This document shows positions 22,859 to 34,161 of a DNA stretch of 64,000 nt, in pieces. The DNA lies in contig JANKKI010000179.1 of assembly GCA_025175665.1 (NCBI GenBank), positions 1,178,001 to 1,242,000 of the forward strand, read 5' to 3'. Position 1 is the stretch's first letter. Each line of letters opens with the position of its first letter. This DNA is from Cinchona pubescens. Lineage: Eukaryota > Streptophyta > Magnoliopsida > Gentianales > Rubiaceae. The notes under the pieces were generated by a model, which was not told the origin of the DNA, searched no databases, and was given only the letters and a program-made list of their open reading frames with translations. The translations under genes were made by a program, and so were the position numbers.

Positions 22859-24127
22859 GTTACTTTACTAAAACTTCAAATTCTTAAGTAAGTATCAAAT
22901 AGACTTCAATTGTTTTAATCCATAAAGTTATTGTTTATCTATTTTTCAAACAAAAGTTGACCAGGGGAATCCTTATATACAATTGGTAGGTGAGAGAAAG
23001 ATGAATACTTAATCTATCACGCTAGCTATAGCTTGCATTCAGTTTATTTATTGTCTTGCATGACCTCCCCAGGAAAGTAATTAGGTAAGGCAGATTCTAG
23101 TCCCTTGGCGGCTATTTAACCCGAAAAATAATCCGCTCAAAAGCCACAAAACAAAAACTCATTTGGCAATTGTTGCTCCAACCAATGGTGCCTTATTAAG
23201 AGCCCACCCTCGGTAAGCAAATTGTTCGGTGAGAAAGGTTAGCCTATATCCCTTACGCTTTTGGAGAAGCATTTTCCAAACTATGCACCTCCATTTATTA
23301 TCTTTCTTTGAATTTGTATAATTCTTTAATGCCGGCAAGTGACATGTCTGGGTAGTGGTCATTTCATGTCCCATCATTTCAGCTTCTTTAAGGCTATAAG
23401 TAAGCTTGAGGTATGTTTTTCAAACCCACTAAATCTTTCTGATTTGCTTGGATTATCCTTCATGACTTTTCTTAGTCATTCTTCTAATTTTCTTAGCATG
23501 AGAATGTTTTCTTAGCCGGAATCAAGAATCCAATCTTATTTATGAGTACATGGGTTTTGGGATTGGATACTTACTTCTAGCTAAAATGGCCTTCTTGGAT
23601 GCTTGAGTCGGGCTGGTTAGGGAGTATCTCACGGAGAGAGATCAACTGTTAGGAGTCTAAATCTTGCCCTTCAGTTCCTATGCAAGGTGGTGTTCTCCTT
23701 GTAAGGCTACGAGCTCCAAGGTGATGTGGTGGGAGGAATTCTCTGCCCATTTCCTTGACAGACTTGGTCCTTCATTCCCAAGGTAACGGGCAGGTCTTCC
23801 TCTGTTCCAAATATTGGGATAGAGGTGACATGGTAGTGGGATGGTCTTCCGCTCTTACTTAGTTTTATCTTTTCTTTTTTTTTCTTCTTGTCTTTTTTCT
23901 ACCTTGGTACTTTGAGGACTTCTCTGGTTTTTGACATGTAGCCTAGTAATTTTCTTTATTTCCTTTTTGAGCTCTTTCTAAGTAGGATCATTTCAAAAGA
24001 CCCTTAACTTTGCAAGAAACATCATCTCGACTATGAAGCTTATCCCCCATTGTCTCACTGGCCGACCATAGAGCTATATTTTTCATTAGAGATTACAATC
24101 TAGAGTAAAATGAAGATAACGTATCCC
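22859..24127. other. Non-coding part of the Tat-2 3' region
   Basis: No gene could be supported. The sequence is less AT-biased than the spacers. A minus-strand frame at 23377-23159 has no recognisable domain. Confidence 0.4.
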
Positions 24128-24184
24128 CCGTGTTTGGCTATAGAAAGAGCCCCTGAATCTAGAGCTACTTGTTGTTCCAACCCG
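24128..24184 (-). pseudogene. rpoB: Plastid rpoB-like fragment
   Basis: The minus strand reads in one open frame GLEQQVALDSGALSIAKHG. This matches the conserved segment of the plastid RNA polymerase beta subunit that contains GLE-Q-ALDSG. Only 57 bp are clear. It lies head to tail with the psbA fragment, so the two are joined pieces, not a natural plastid order. Confidence 0.65.
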
Positions 24185-24245
24185 TCTAACATGTGAAATG
24201 GGTGCATAAGAGATGTTGTGCTCAGCCTGGAATACAATCATGAAA
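24185..24245 (-). pseudogene. psbA: Plastid psbA fragment (D1 protein)
   Basis: The minus strand encodes FMIVFQAEHNI. After a one-base insertion it continues LMHPFHML, the well-known conserved segment of the photosystem II D1 protein. The piece ends abruptly against the rpoB-like fragment on one side and unrelated sequence on the other. Confidence 0.8.
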
Positions 24246-24255
24246 AGGAATTGAT

Positions 24256-24289
24256 AGGGGCCCGTACAAGCGGTGGATCATGTGGTTTC
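24256..24289 (+). pseudogene. 16S rRNA fragment (organellar type)
   Basis: GGGGCCCGTACAAGCGGTGG followed by ATCATGTGGTTT matches the universal 16S segment around GCACAAGCGGTGGAGCATGT, with two differences. The fragment is about 34 bp, too short to tell plastid from mitochondrial origin. Confidence 0.7.
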
Positions 24290-24307
24290 TTGTGGTTATT
24301 GAATTAT

Positions 24308-24358
24308 AAAAATAGCCTTCCATTTTCTATTTATAGAGAATTTTTGTGCTTGGGAGTT
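24308..24358 (+). pseudogene. psbA 5' untranslated region-like fragment
   Basis: AGCCTTCCATTTTCTATTT and GTGCTTGGGAGT are the landmarks of the plastid psbA leader. It is on the opposite strand to the psbA coding piece, so the two are separate fragments. Confidence 0.6.
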
Positions 24359-24439
24359 CTTTCAAAAGGGTTTTCGCTTCCTCGGTAAATATCTTGGTAG
24401 AAGAGATGATTTCTTAGAGTATTACACCCTTGGTCGTGA

Positions 24440-24528
24440 AATGTTGATTTCTTATTGAACCCTGTGAATTGCGCGTTCTTCACCTTAACGACAGAAAAAG
24501 GGATTGATCAAATTCTATTGAGTCTGAC
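24440..24528 (+). pseudogene. ycf2-like plastid fragment
   Basis: An open reading stretch VDFLLNPVNCAFF...EKGIDQILLSLT resembles part of the large plastid protein Ycf2 (GIDQILLSLT). It stops directly after the final T codon, where the group II domain V begins. The N-terminal half of the match is less certain. Confidence 0.55.
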
Positions 24529-24532
24529 TTAG

Positions 24533-24568
24533 GAGCCGTGTGAGATGAAAGTCTCATGCACGATTTTC
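24533..24568 (+). ncRNA. Group II intron domain V fragment
   Basis: GAGCCGTGTGAGATGAAAGT followed by CTCATGCACGATTTT has the 34-nt domain V layout: a GAGCCGT start, a stem capped by GAAA and a complementary return strand. The last bases deviate from the usual CGGTTC. Only this domain is present, so it is an inert organellar scrap, not an active intron. Confidence 0.65.
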
Positions 24569-24969
24569 AATGGATGAAGATAGAAAGTAGGTTTCGAATT
24601 GTAACTAAATCTTCAATTTTTTGTTCTCTAGTAGAGTATTGCAAAAGATCTATAATATGGCCAAAGACTTTTTATTACAGTTGTAATAATTCTGCCATCT
24701 TTCGATGATGAGCTTAGAATAGAATATTAAGCCTTGAATTTCTGAAATAGATCTAAAGATCTTTATTGTAATAGTACTGTAGTAATTCTGCTATCTTCAT
24801 TTTGTAATTCGTTCACTCATGAACTGAAATATATCCAGTTTCTCACTTCTATAATTTATTTTTAGTTTTATTTGTTTGTCTGGCCGTCCAACACGGTCTT
24901 GACAATACTTTGAGCATCAACGCTTTCAAAAGAATACTCATACTGACCTTTCAACAGGGCAAACTTTTT

Positions 24970-25560
24970 TGGCACACCATTGACTCGAGTTTAGGCCGAT
25001 CGTTATTGATATGTTCTATTGAATCATCGACCCAAACGTAGGCCAATTTTCATAGATGAATTTTGATGATGTGCTGACCAGTGCTTAGGCCAACTTTTGA
25101 TAGGTTCTTATACTTAGGTCGATCTTTGTTGACATATTCTGATAAAGTGTTGACCAGGGCTTACGTCAACTTCTGTTGAAACTTTTGACCCCAACTTAGG
25201 CCGATCTTTGTTGATATATTTAGAAGATTTGATAAAGCGTTGATAAGGGTTTAGGCCAACTCTAGTTGAATTCTGTGACCTGAATTAAGCCAATCTTTGT
25301 TGACATATTTTGATAAAGTGTTGAGTAAGGCTTTAGGCCAACTCTTGTTGAATTCTCTGACCTAAACTTGGGTCAATCTTTGTTGATATATTTTGATAAA
25401 GTGTTGACCAGGGTTTAGGCCAACTCTTGTTGAATTCTCTAACCTAAACTTTGGTCAATCTTTGTTGATATATTTTGGTAAAGTGTTGACCAGGGCTTAG
25501 GTCAACTCTTTTTGAATTCTTTGACCTGAACTTAGGCCGGATCTTTTTGATTCCCATAAG
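24970..25560. repeat. Tandem array B of Tat-2, unit about 82 bp, about 7 copies
   Basis: The unit combines two related halves: GTTGACCAGGGCTTAGGCCA...TTGTTGAATTCTCTGACC and AAACTTAGGCCAATCTTTGT...TGATATATTTTGATAAAGT. The half-repeat similarity (TTAGGCCAA/GAT) suggests an older unit of about 40 bp that was doubled. Confidence 0.85.
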
Positions 25561-25611
25561 AACTCCTTTGGGATAATCATTTAGTTTGAATTACTGCAGT
25601 AATTTCATCAA

Positions 25612-25957
25612 AGTTGGTTTCCAATACCTCTTAATGCATTTTGACGAGTTCTATAGAGATAAAATATTTTCTTTTTATTTGGTCTTCAAAACCTCTTAGG
25701 GAGCTTTGGCAAGTTCTAACCAAATCATTATTTTCTTCTTTCTCTTTGGTCTTCCAGAACCTCTTAAGGCACTTTGGCGAGCTCTGACTAAATGATTATT
25801 TCTTCTTTTTGTTTTGGTCTTCTAGAACCTCTTAAGGCACTTTGGCAAGTTCTGACCAAATCATTATTTCTTCTTTCTATTTGGTCTTCCATAACATCTT
25901 AAGGCACTTTGGTAAGCTCTGAACAAATCATTATTTTTTCTTTTTGGTTTGTCGTAA
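25612..25957. repeat. Tandem array C of Tat-2, unit about 70 bp, 5 copies
   Basis: The repeated block TTTGGTCTTCCAGAACCTCT, TAAGGCACTTTGGCAAGTTC and TGACCAAATCATTATTTCTT is clearest in the middle copies. It is unrelated to arrays A and B. Confidence 0.85.
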
Positions 25958-26393
25958 TTGATCTAAAGCTCTAACTCGGAGTAATCATGTAACCGTCCAA
26001 GCATTATTGATTAATATGATCAAATTTTATCTTCATTTCTATGTAATTTTTGAGCGTCATCTACTAACTCGGAGATGTGCTTTCACCAAGTTTTAGACAA
26101 TTTGCTGGTAGTTGCCATGATTGAGTTACAAAGAGTTGTGCCTCTAATAATCGCGCGTATTTAATGCCACTTCTTTCACCTGTTTTGCTAGTAGTTATTT
26201 ACTTTTTTCCCTTTGGGTTTCCCACTGTGTAATAAGCAAGCTATTAAAAGATTTGTACTTTGCCCTATTTTAGGGCTTTATTATTTTCTTTTCTATTTTG
26301 TTCTTCATCCTTTGCTTTTTTTGGTTCTGAGCATAGTACACACTCATTTTTTGTTTTTTTACTTTGGTTGATCTTTTCCAACTGAATATATCA
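25958..26393 (+). other. Leader upstream of the Tat-2 antisense ORF
   Basis: Non-coding DNA between array C and the ORF start, T-rich in its last 200 bases. A promoter for the antisense ORF would be expected here, but no specific motif stands out. Confidence 0.35.
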
Positions 26394-28343
26394 ATGGCTT
26401 CAGCATTTGGTACCAAACCTCTTATTGTGCGTGTCGAGCACATCTTGGATGCTGCTGATTTTGAATATTTTAAGGATCTGAATGCCTATCTCTTGAGGAA
26501 CACTTTCAAATGCTCAGAGAGAATTATGTTATTCAGAGATCACTCTCTAATTTCCCAATGAGGATACAGGAGCAGAAATTCCACCAGAGGGATTTGTGAC
26601 CATCTTTGAGGATCAATTGCGGTTTGGTCTCTGTCTCCCCTTCCTCTTTCTTTAGTTTGCTTTGTCGTCATTTTGGAACTAGCGTATCCCAACTGGCTTC
26701 TAATGACATTGGATTCATGGCCTTCTTTTGCATTTTTGTGCAAGCACTTGGATAAGCAAGTCCCACAATTGATGGTTTTAGAGCTTTTTATAGATTGAAC
26801 AATAGTAGTAGGGGCTCCGTACCTTCCATTTTCAATCACATCAAACCTCGAATGCTTTTGTTTTCCAATCTCTTTCCTATATCAAAGAATGGAAGACGCA
26901 CTTCTTCTTTGATAGATAGGAGAATATGAATGAGGTTTAGACACGGTGCAGGAACCAATCAATCCCGAAGAACCTTAGTACAACTCTTCTAGGCATGAAA
27001 AGTTTCATTTTTTTAGTAAAGAATTCTGGAGATGAATTTGATTTCCAGGGTAGCCATACTAAGATGGAACAAGGGCTGTTGATTTAGGCTGACTTGGCAC
27101 CAGGTTTTAACTCTAGCTTCTATCCTCATGGCTATAACCCTTCTCATGATTTTGTAGGTCTTATTGATTCCGATCAAATTTCCATAGCTCAGAAAGTGAT
27201 GGAATCATTGAGAATAGGAGCTTCTGAGACTGTTGAAGCCGGAGCCTCTAATTGATTGAGGCAGTTAGCAAATCCCTTCAAGTTGTTCCTCTTGGAGAAG
27301 GTATCATGCCTTCAAAGAGGAAATTATCTAAACTCCTAGCTCTCCTGGATAGGAAGAGGACAAGAGTTGTGGAGTTCAAATTGCCCCTTCCTTCCAAGAA
27401 ACTTGAGGTTCAGATGATCGCTGTCCTGATCCTTCCTCCAACTTCTTTAAAGAAAATGGTAGTTGAAAGGGCAGGAAGTCCTTCCCTGAGCCAGATACCG
27501 GCTTCTCTTCTGATAAGGACATAAATGAGGGATTGAAATCTCTAAGACAGTCTTTGAAATGGTTGCTTGCCATCGTGCCTCCTGATGTCCATAAGACCTC
27601 TCAGAGGCCATCACATGATCAAGTGATTAAGCAGCTTAATGATGAGCTCCTCTCTGTAAGTTGAATCATGATGTTGATAATTCATTATTCTTGTATTTCA
27701 TGGCATTCTCACGGTCTTTTTTTGCTTCGATCAGATAAACAAGACTTTTGCCATTCTTCTGCAGCATCTCTTGAATTGTATTCGGAAATTTGATCAGAGC
27801 AAGCAGACCTCCACCATGGAGTCCATTTCAAAGACTTTGGCTAAACAAGAGATGGCTCTAACCGTTCTTCAAGAGAAATATGACACAGAGGTAGATCGGC
27901 TAATCAAGCTAGTAAGTATCCAAACTGCTACGGCTGAAAGAACTAAGAAAGAGTTGGAGGAACTGAAGAAGACTTTTTAGGAAGTAGGACTGACTATCAG
28001 TGAGTATAGCTCCAAACATAGTGGAGCTAAACTTGCTGAACCAGAGCATCTCCTAGAAGAGGTCAACCAATTCCTAAGCTTTGAGACTCTACAAAGGGAT
28101 CTACTGTTTCTGTTGGCATGCTAGCATGTTGATGTTCAATAAAGCTTTGGAGAGGTCCGAGATAGGTTCCTTGACCTTCCTTTGAACTTCAATTATTTTC
28201 TAGATTACTAGTCTCACATGACTGGTACTTTTCTAGGCGAGCTTGGGAATCTTGTTATAAGACCTCACATATTTGGAGATTTTTTGACTCATTTGTTGCC
28301 ACCTACTCCTGAAGCTCTTCCTAGTGAGGAAGAAGATAACTAA
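26394..28343 (+). pseudogene. Antisense extra ORF of Tat-2, broken
   Basis: It starts MASAFGTKPLIVRVEHILDA. After a frameshift near 26560, the frame with EGFVTIFEDQLRFGLCLPFL and SQLASNDIGFMAFFCI follows. This aligns in layout with the VGLRFPLHLF segment of the Tat-1 antisense ORF (Transposase_28-like). Later parts are helical and rich in Lys/Glu (STMESISKTLAKQEMALTVL; ATAERTKKELEELKKTF, stop at 27978-27980). The final frame ends with an acidic tail PSEEEDN. Several stops and frameshifts, and possible introns, interrupt it. It converges on the integrase. Function unknown. Confidence 0.65.
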
Positions 28344-28549
28344 TTTGTAACAGACTAGGCTTTTGGCAAGATTTTTGTAAAGAACACTTGTTATTGATAC
28401 TTTAATTTTTGAATGTACAAATATTATCGATCGGCTTTGACATCTATCTTCTACTCTTGGGTTAGTTCCCCAAGTAATATTTTTTCAAATTGATAATATT
28501 CCAAGTTCTAGGGATAAGTTTTTCTTGATGACCAGCCAATTTATAGAAC

Positions 28550-29700
28550 CTTTAGGACTAGGCTTCCACGATCTGATAGGTGCCTTCCCAATTTGCATCC
28601 AACTTCCTAGTATCATCAACCTGGCTGACCTCATTCTTTCGAACACCTAGGTCACTTGGTCTAAAGTATCTTTGTCAGACTTTCATATTGTAGTATTTCA
28701 TCATCTTTTCTTGCTTCTCGGATGGGAGTCACGAGTCTTTTTTATTCTAAGAGATCAAGATCTATCATTCGATCTTGGTTAGTAGAAGTTGATGACTATC
28801 ATTATGGATGACCTGGGATGTGGCATTTCAATTTCAATTGGGATTAGGGATTATACACCATATACGAGGCTAAAAGGGGTCGTACCATTTTCTATTGGTG
28901 GGTTATTTTGTAAGACCATAGCATACTTGGCAATTCCTCAATCCAACCTCCTTTTGCTCTGCGAGTCTTGTTTTAGTTCCTGTCAAAAGTGTCCTATTAG
29001 AAACTTCAGTTTGACCATTTGCTTGTGGATGTCCCACAAAGGCGGTATGTAACTAAACTTCCAAGTTCTTGTAGAAAGACTTGAATGGTTCTCCCACAAA
29101 TTGTGTTCCATTATCTAAGATAAACATATGCGGTATGCCATATCAGAAGACTATATTTTTCTAGAAGAAAGTTTTGATGCTTTTTCTTGAGATTGATTTA
29201 AATGGTTCAGCCTCAATCCATTTATAGAAGTAATAAATGGCAACTGCCAAAAATTTGTATCATTCAGTCCCGTTAGGGAGAGGGCCTAATATGTCGATCC
29301 CTCCATTACCGGAAAGGCCAAGAACTTGTAATCGGATTGAGATCTGCCTCTGGCTTTCGAGGGATAGGTGTATAGATTTGACACTTATGATAGGTTGAAA
29401 CGAGCTGATGAGCATCGTTGTGTATGGTTAGCCAATAGTATCCCATTAGAATAGCTTTTGTAGCTAGGCTTTTTGCTCCTATGTGGCTTCCACAGATACC
29501 TTCATGTATTTTTTGAAGTACATTTTTAGCTTCTGGGGAGCTAGGCATCGAAGCAAGAGAGATAAATATGATTTACTATATAGGATATCTTCAATGATTT
29601 CGTATTTCATAGCTTGGATCATGAGGCTCTGAGGATCAACCCTTCTTTCAGGAAGAACTCCCCGAAGTAAGTAATCATGTATTGGCATCATCCTTCCCTG
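28550..29700 (-). pseudogene. Tat-2 integrase
   Basis: The zinc-binding region includes KIHEGICGSHIGAKSLATKA and YHKCQ; the first Cys of the pair looks lost. The core has GIDILGP, LDNGTQF and HPQANGQTEVSNR, the three acidic positions, in different frames with stops between. C-terminal blocks follow down to about 28550. The 3' end converges on the antisense ORF, leaving about 200 bp between them. Confidence 0.8.
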
Positions 29701-29829
29701 GTATTTCTTGACATCTAAAATTTCTTGTTAGTCGAATGACCTGTGAACTTGGACTTCCACCAATACCTCTTTCACTACGTGAGAATATATGGAAGATCCA
29801 AATTTTACTAATGAGCATTCGTGTGGCTA

Positions 29830-30240
29830 TTCTTTCCTCAGGGAATCTTGACAATTTGCACATCCTCGAAGGATTCCTTAAGCTGTCGAGCCCTTTGGAG
29901 ATATTTCTGTAGGATTATTTCTCAGGTCTCAAAGTTGTCAAAGATTTGGTTAATCACTAACGAGAAATTGCTATTTACTTTGAAACCTTGGATACCCATC
30001 CTCTTAGCTAGTTTTAGACAAGAAGATGGCTACGTATTCAGCTTCATTGTTGGTAGCCGAAAAGTTGAATATGAGACCAAACGTGTAACATTGCCCCTCT
30101 TGAGATTGGATGATTATTCCAGCTCCTAATCTAGATTCACATGAGGCTCTGTCGACATGTAACTCCCAAATGGAATATTTTTGGTCTGCTTCTATCGAGT
30201 TTAGATCTTGAAAGATGACCTGACTTGTTGTGATGGAGTT
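29830..30240 (-). pseudogene. Tat-2 archaeal-type RNase H domain
   Basis: The minus strand encodes WELHVDRASCESRLGAGIII, then FNFSATNNEAEYVAIF, the two hallmark blocks of the extra RNase H in Tat elements. Frameshifts follow. The position between the normal RNase H and integrase is the expected one. Confidence 0.8.
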
Positions 30241-30300
30241 GTGCTTTCTACAAATAAATCGGCTAACACCTAAGCTTTTATGGTCAACCTCAATTTAATT

Positions 30301-31855
30301 TTATATCATGTTCAAGAAGTTCGAATTTATTGAACACTTAAGCATTCTCCCTGAAACATCTAATTTTCCCAAGACAGTTCTCAGAGGAAAAATGGTGTAC
30401 ATAATGGTTTTATGCCCCTGAAAGTTGGGTCTTAACTCTTGAGTAGCAACGACAAGAGAGAAGACAATTTTTTCAATCGATGAGTAGTTCACCTCTGGTC
30501 TTTGAAGGACTCTAATAATGAAGTAGATTGGCTTCTGTACTTGGTCTCTTTTAGAGATTAAAGCTGCGCTGACTACCTTCTCAGAAGCTGAAAAATAAAG
30601 ATACAATGTTTCTCCAGGTTGCGGAGCAGTCAAAGTTGGCATATTAAGTATTCTTTTAGCTTGTCGAATGTTACTGACATTGTTCTGTCAATTCAACATT
30701 TTTGGTCTCTTGAAGTATCTGAAAAAATGACAAACTTTTCTCGGCTGATTTAGACAAGAACCTGTTTAATACCGCCATCTTTCCAGTTAGATATTGCACC
30801 TCTTTGATTGACTAGGAAGGCTTCATGTCTAACGCTGCACTTGTACCTTCTTTGGGTTAGCTTTAACATATCTTTCTGAGAAAATAAAGGCCAAGAACTT
30901 TCCAGAGAGAACACCAAAGGTACACTTATAGGGGTTCAATCTCATGTTATAACTTTTCGGTATCTCGAAGGTTTCCCTTAATTCACTTATAGTATTCTTA
31001 TGCAATCAACCCTTAAGTCATTGATGGTATCCTCATGCAATCGAATCTTCACCACCATGTCATCGATATAAACCTCTATGTTTCTTCCAATTTGGGTTTG
31101 AAGAGCTTGTTTACAAGCTTATGATATGTGGCTCTTGCATTCTTTAACCCAAAGGCATGGTTTGGTAGCAGTAGGTCCCTTTGTCAGTGATGAAGGAGGT
31201 CTTCTCTTCATCTTCCTTGCTGAGAAAGATCTTATGATGCCTTTATATGCATCTAGGAAATGTCCTATTACAGAGCCTATTAATGAATCAAAAAATATAT
31301 CGATTCGAGGTAAATGATAACTGTCTTTAGGACAGACTTTGCTTTAAAGTCAGCTAAACCAATACACATTCGTCAAACCATGTTACATTTGCTTACGAGT
31401 ACTAGATTGGACAACCAAGAAAAATACAAGACTTCTTGAATTATCCGAGTTGCTAATAGTTTATCTACTTTGATGTCCATGACCATATTTCACATTGGAC
31501 CAAAGTGTCTTTTCTTCTGCTTAACAGGCTTGAACGCGAGGCAGATTCCTAACTTATGTTCGATGACCTCTCGTAGAATGCCCGGCATGTCATTCTTGGA
31601 CCAAGCAAAAAGATCCCTATACTCATATAGAAGCCTTAGTAGGTCATTCTTTAGTTCAGTAGGGAGAATAATGCAGATTCTCAATTTTTGATCAAGGTAG
31701 GAAGGATCAAAGGCAATTTCTTCGATAGGAACTCCAAGCTCTGGTTGTATTGCCTTGCCCTTCTCATCGCTCACCTCTACATCTTTTGTAGAAATGCCTG
31801 AGCACAAACCTTCACCCTGACCCTTCTTCTTGCTATCAAAGGTACTTCTTATCAT
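30301..31855 (-). pseudogene. Tat-2 reverse transcriptase and RNase H
   Basis: The first part contains YEYRDLFAWSKNDMPGI and KPVKQKKRHFGP. RT motifs then appear in broken frames: WRMCIG, TDKGTYCYQTMPLG and an intact YIDDMVVK at about 31060-31090. RNase H is the cleanest segment (30642-30301: GETLYLYFSASEKVVSAALI, GKLDVSGRMLKC). Stops and indels throughout make it inactive. Confidence 0.85.
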
Positions 31856-31923
31856 TCAACTTGAGAAGCTTTTTCTTTTACGGGTATCCTTCGTAGGGAC
31901 ATCATGTAACATTCCCAAGCCTC

Positions 31924-32290
31924 CTACTGATTTTCCCATACATCTTTCTCTGATCCATCACGCATGGTGAACTTAATCCCTAGGTGATAGACCGAAGGCA
32001 AGATAATGAAGGCATATTGGGAAGGTCGTCCCAATATCATATTGTAGGGATATGACTTCTTAACTAAGATTGCGTTGATCATCTTGGTCTTGTATTTGGG
32101 AAACTCTCTGAGAATTAGAGACAACATTACCATCCTATCTAGCATGACCGAGTCTCTTGTGAATCCAACAAGTGGGTTGCGCAAAAGATATGGTCATAAT
32201 TACTAATACCCATTCTCTTTCAAGCATGCCGGTATATGATGTCTGCTGAGCTACCACCATCGATGAATACTCAATGTACTTTGTAATCGC
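31924..32290 (-). pseudogene. Tat-2 aspartic protease region
   Basis: VFIDGGSSADIIYRHA at about 32275-32225 is the active-site segment. After a frame change, NPLVGFTRDSVMLDR, SYPYNMILGRPSQYAF and KFTMRDGSEKDV give the downstream conserved block. The active-site Asp is kept, unlike many other positions of the element. Confidence 0.8.
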
Positions 32291-32399
32291 TCACTTTGAA
32301 ATGAATAACTATCGGGTTGGCATGTGGATATCGATCTAGGACCAGATTTTACCTGTCCTCAAATTTATGCTTAGGTTAGGATGCGGCATCTTTGGAACT

Positions 32400-34161
32400 A
32401 CTTCATCGGGCAGCATGGGTCTAGTATTGCACTTTCTAGAGTAGGCTGATTCTCCTCCAGTTCACCCCCGGTGATGGCATCAATAATATCTAGTTGGCTT
32501 TCCTATTTCTCGACGGTGAACTCTTTAGTCCCTATGATCATATTGATTAATCTTGCAACATCATGGTTGTCAGTAGGAGGACCTCTCTAATGGCTTTTGT
32601 GATTTGGATAATAGGGCATATGAGGCTTATTATCGTTCTGAACTCTATTGTCATTATGTCTGAACTAATTGGCTCCTTTGAGGATGTATCTTCGCAAGAA
32701 TCCATCCTTGATGCCTGGCTCTATACCAATTTTTAAATCATTGTACTCCTCAGTATCGTGTCTGTAATCTCCATGGTATGCACAGTAACGAGATCATCCC
32801 TTTTGTGCTGATTTGTATGCATAGGAGAAGGAGGTTGTAGGATTCCTTCGTTTTGGATTTCAAATGGGAGAGTCTTTAAGAATCTCCGTCTGAGAAGTAT
32901 TAAGAGGGGTGAAATTTGTGTCTAGAAGGATCGGGATTCGGGTGTTCAGAAAGTGTTTGGCCTTGGGAAAGTGACTCTACCAACTAATGGTCCTTGGTTA
33001 TTGATTGGATAGCTTCAAGGTGTAAAGCTTTGCTAATCATTCTTTTTGAACTTTCTACCATTCTTGCCATTGGTACTTTTCTTATGTTTGGCCTTGCCAG
33101 ATCCAGGCTCAGGAATTCTTTTTTCTTTTTCTTTCAGGTCATAGAGTTCATTTTTAGTTTGATTTGACTCTTCTCCATGAATATGATTGTCAGCCATTGG
33201 AGGAGTTCGTTGAAAGTTTTAGAAACTCTCACTGCAAGCTTTACGTTGAAGTTCCCACGCTTTACTCTACTCGTGAATGCTGTAATCATAATCGCTTCAT
33301 CAACATCTTGAAATAGGATGACCTCGTCGTTGAAACGACCAATGTACTACTTCAAGGATTCACCAGGCTTTTGCCTAACGTTCATGACAGATGTGCAGGT
33401 TTTTTCTGGATAACCTGCTTGCTTATAAAGTGTCTAGCGAACTTTTGAGCAAGATCAACAACAAATTTGACAAAGTTAGGAGGTAACTTCTTAAATCAAC
33501 TTTGAGCTGATTCTCTTAACGTCGTGGCAAAAAGATTGCATGTGATGGCTTTGGAATATCCATACAACTTTGGAACTGAGCTTTCATGGGCTAACTTTCA
33601 AGCAAGATCAACAAAAGATTTGACAAAGTTAGGAGGCAAGTCCTTAAACCACTTTTGAGCTGATTCTCTTAGCGTCGTGGCTAAAAGATTACATGTGATG
33701 GCATTGGAATTTCCATACAGCTTTGGAATTGAGGTTACATGGGCTATATGATCAGCAAGATCAGTGGTCCTTTTGCAGGGATCTAGATCTGGCTGTTTAA
33801 AGTTGAAAGGGATTTCTTCTTCAATGGCTGATGTATATGGATCTTTATCAGTCAATGCCAACTTTGTGAGATTGGCGATGTTATTTCTTATAAGTATCTC
33901 TTGAACATTTTGCTCTATTTTGGCCATAAGTTCCTCTTCAGATTGACGGTGAGTTTTGGTTGCAATTTCTTCTGACTTTTTGACAGATTTTGGGTTAGGG
34001 CCCATCCTATCAAAGATGGAACCTTGCCTATGTGTTTGAGGCATTGATTCCTCCGGTTGAGATCTCATTGAATAATGATGATTGTTGTTGATAGCATCAT
34101 CTTGATCAGGGAATTTAGTACCATTAAGGGATGTCTCTTTGTTTTTGTTTACAGTTTCCAC
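32400..34161 (-). pseudogene. Tat-2 gag
   Basis: The frame 34161-33598 starts METVNKNKETSLNG and contains PFNFKQPDLDPCKRTTD, then AITCNLLATTLRESAQKWFK, the core of the Ty3/gypsy gag domain. It ends at a stop at 33600-33598, at the edge of a 153-bp duplication. Further down, YHGDYRHDTEEYNDLK (about 32800-32690) is the C-terminal block equivalent to HGHDxxxC in Tat-1, with the last Cys replaced. IDAITGG near 32480 marks the approach to protease. Confidence 0.8.
33449..33754. repeat. 153-bp tandem duplication inside Tat-2 gag
   Basis: GCAAGATCAACAACAAATTT at 33449 recurs at 33602. The two units (33449-33601 and 33602-33754) each encode a DLPPNFVK-type gag segment on the minus strand. The length is exactly 51 codons, but a stop lies at the junction. 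Confidence 0.85.

Noticed and set aside
23159..23377. 72-codon minus-strand frame in the Tat-2 3' region
   Set aside because: No motif I could tie to a gene family. Considered a mitochondrial ORF remnant, but nothing supports it.
24128..24245. Expressed rpoB or psbA gene
   Set aside because: Fragments under 65 bp, with a frameshift in psbA and unnatural joins.
24533..24568. Functional group II intron
   Set aside because: Only domain V is recognisable; no other domains, exon junctions or maturase are present.
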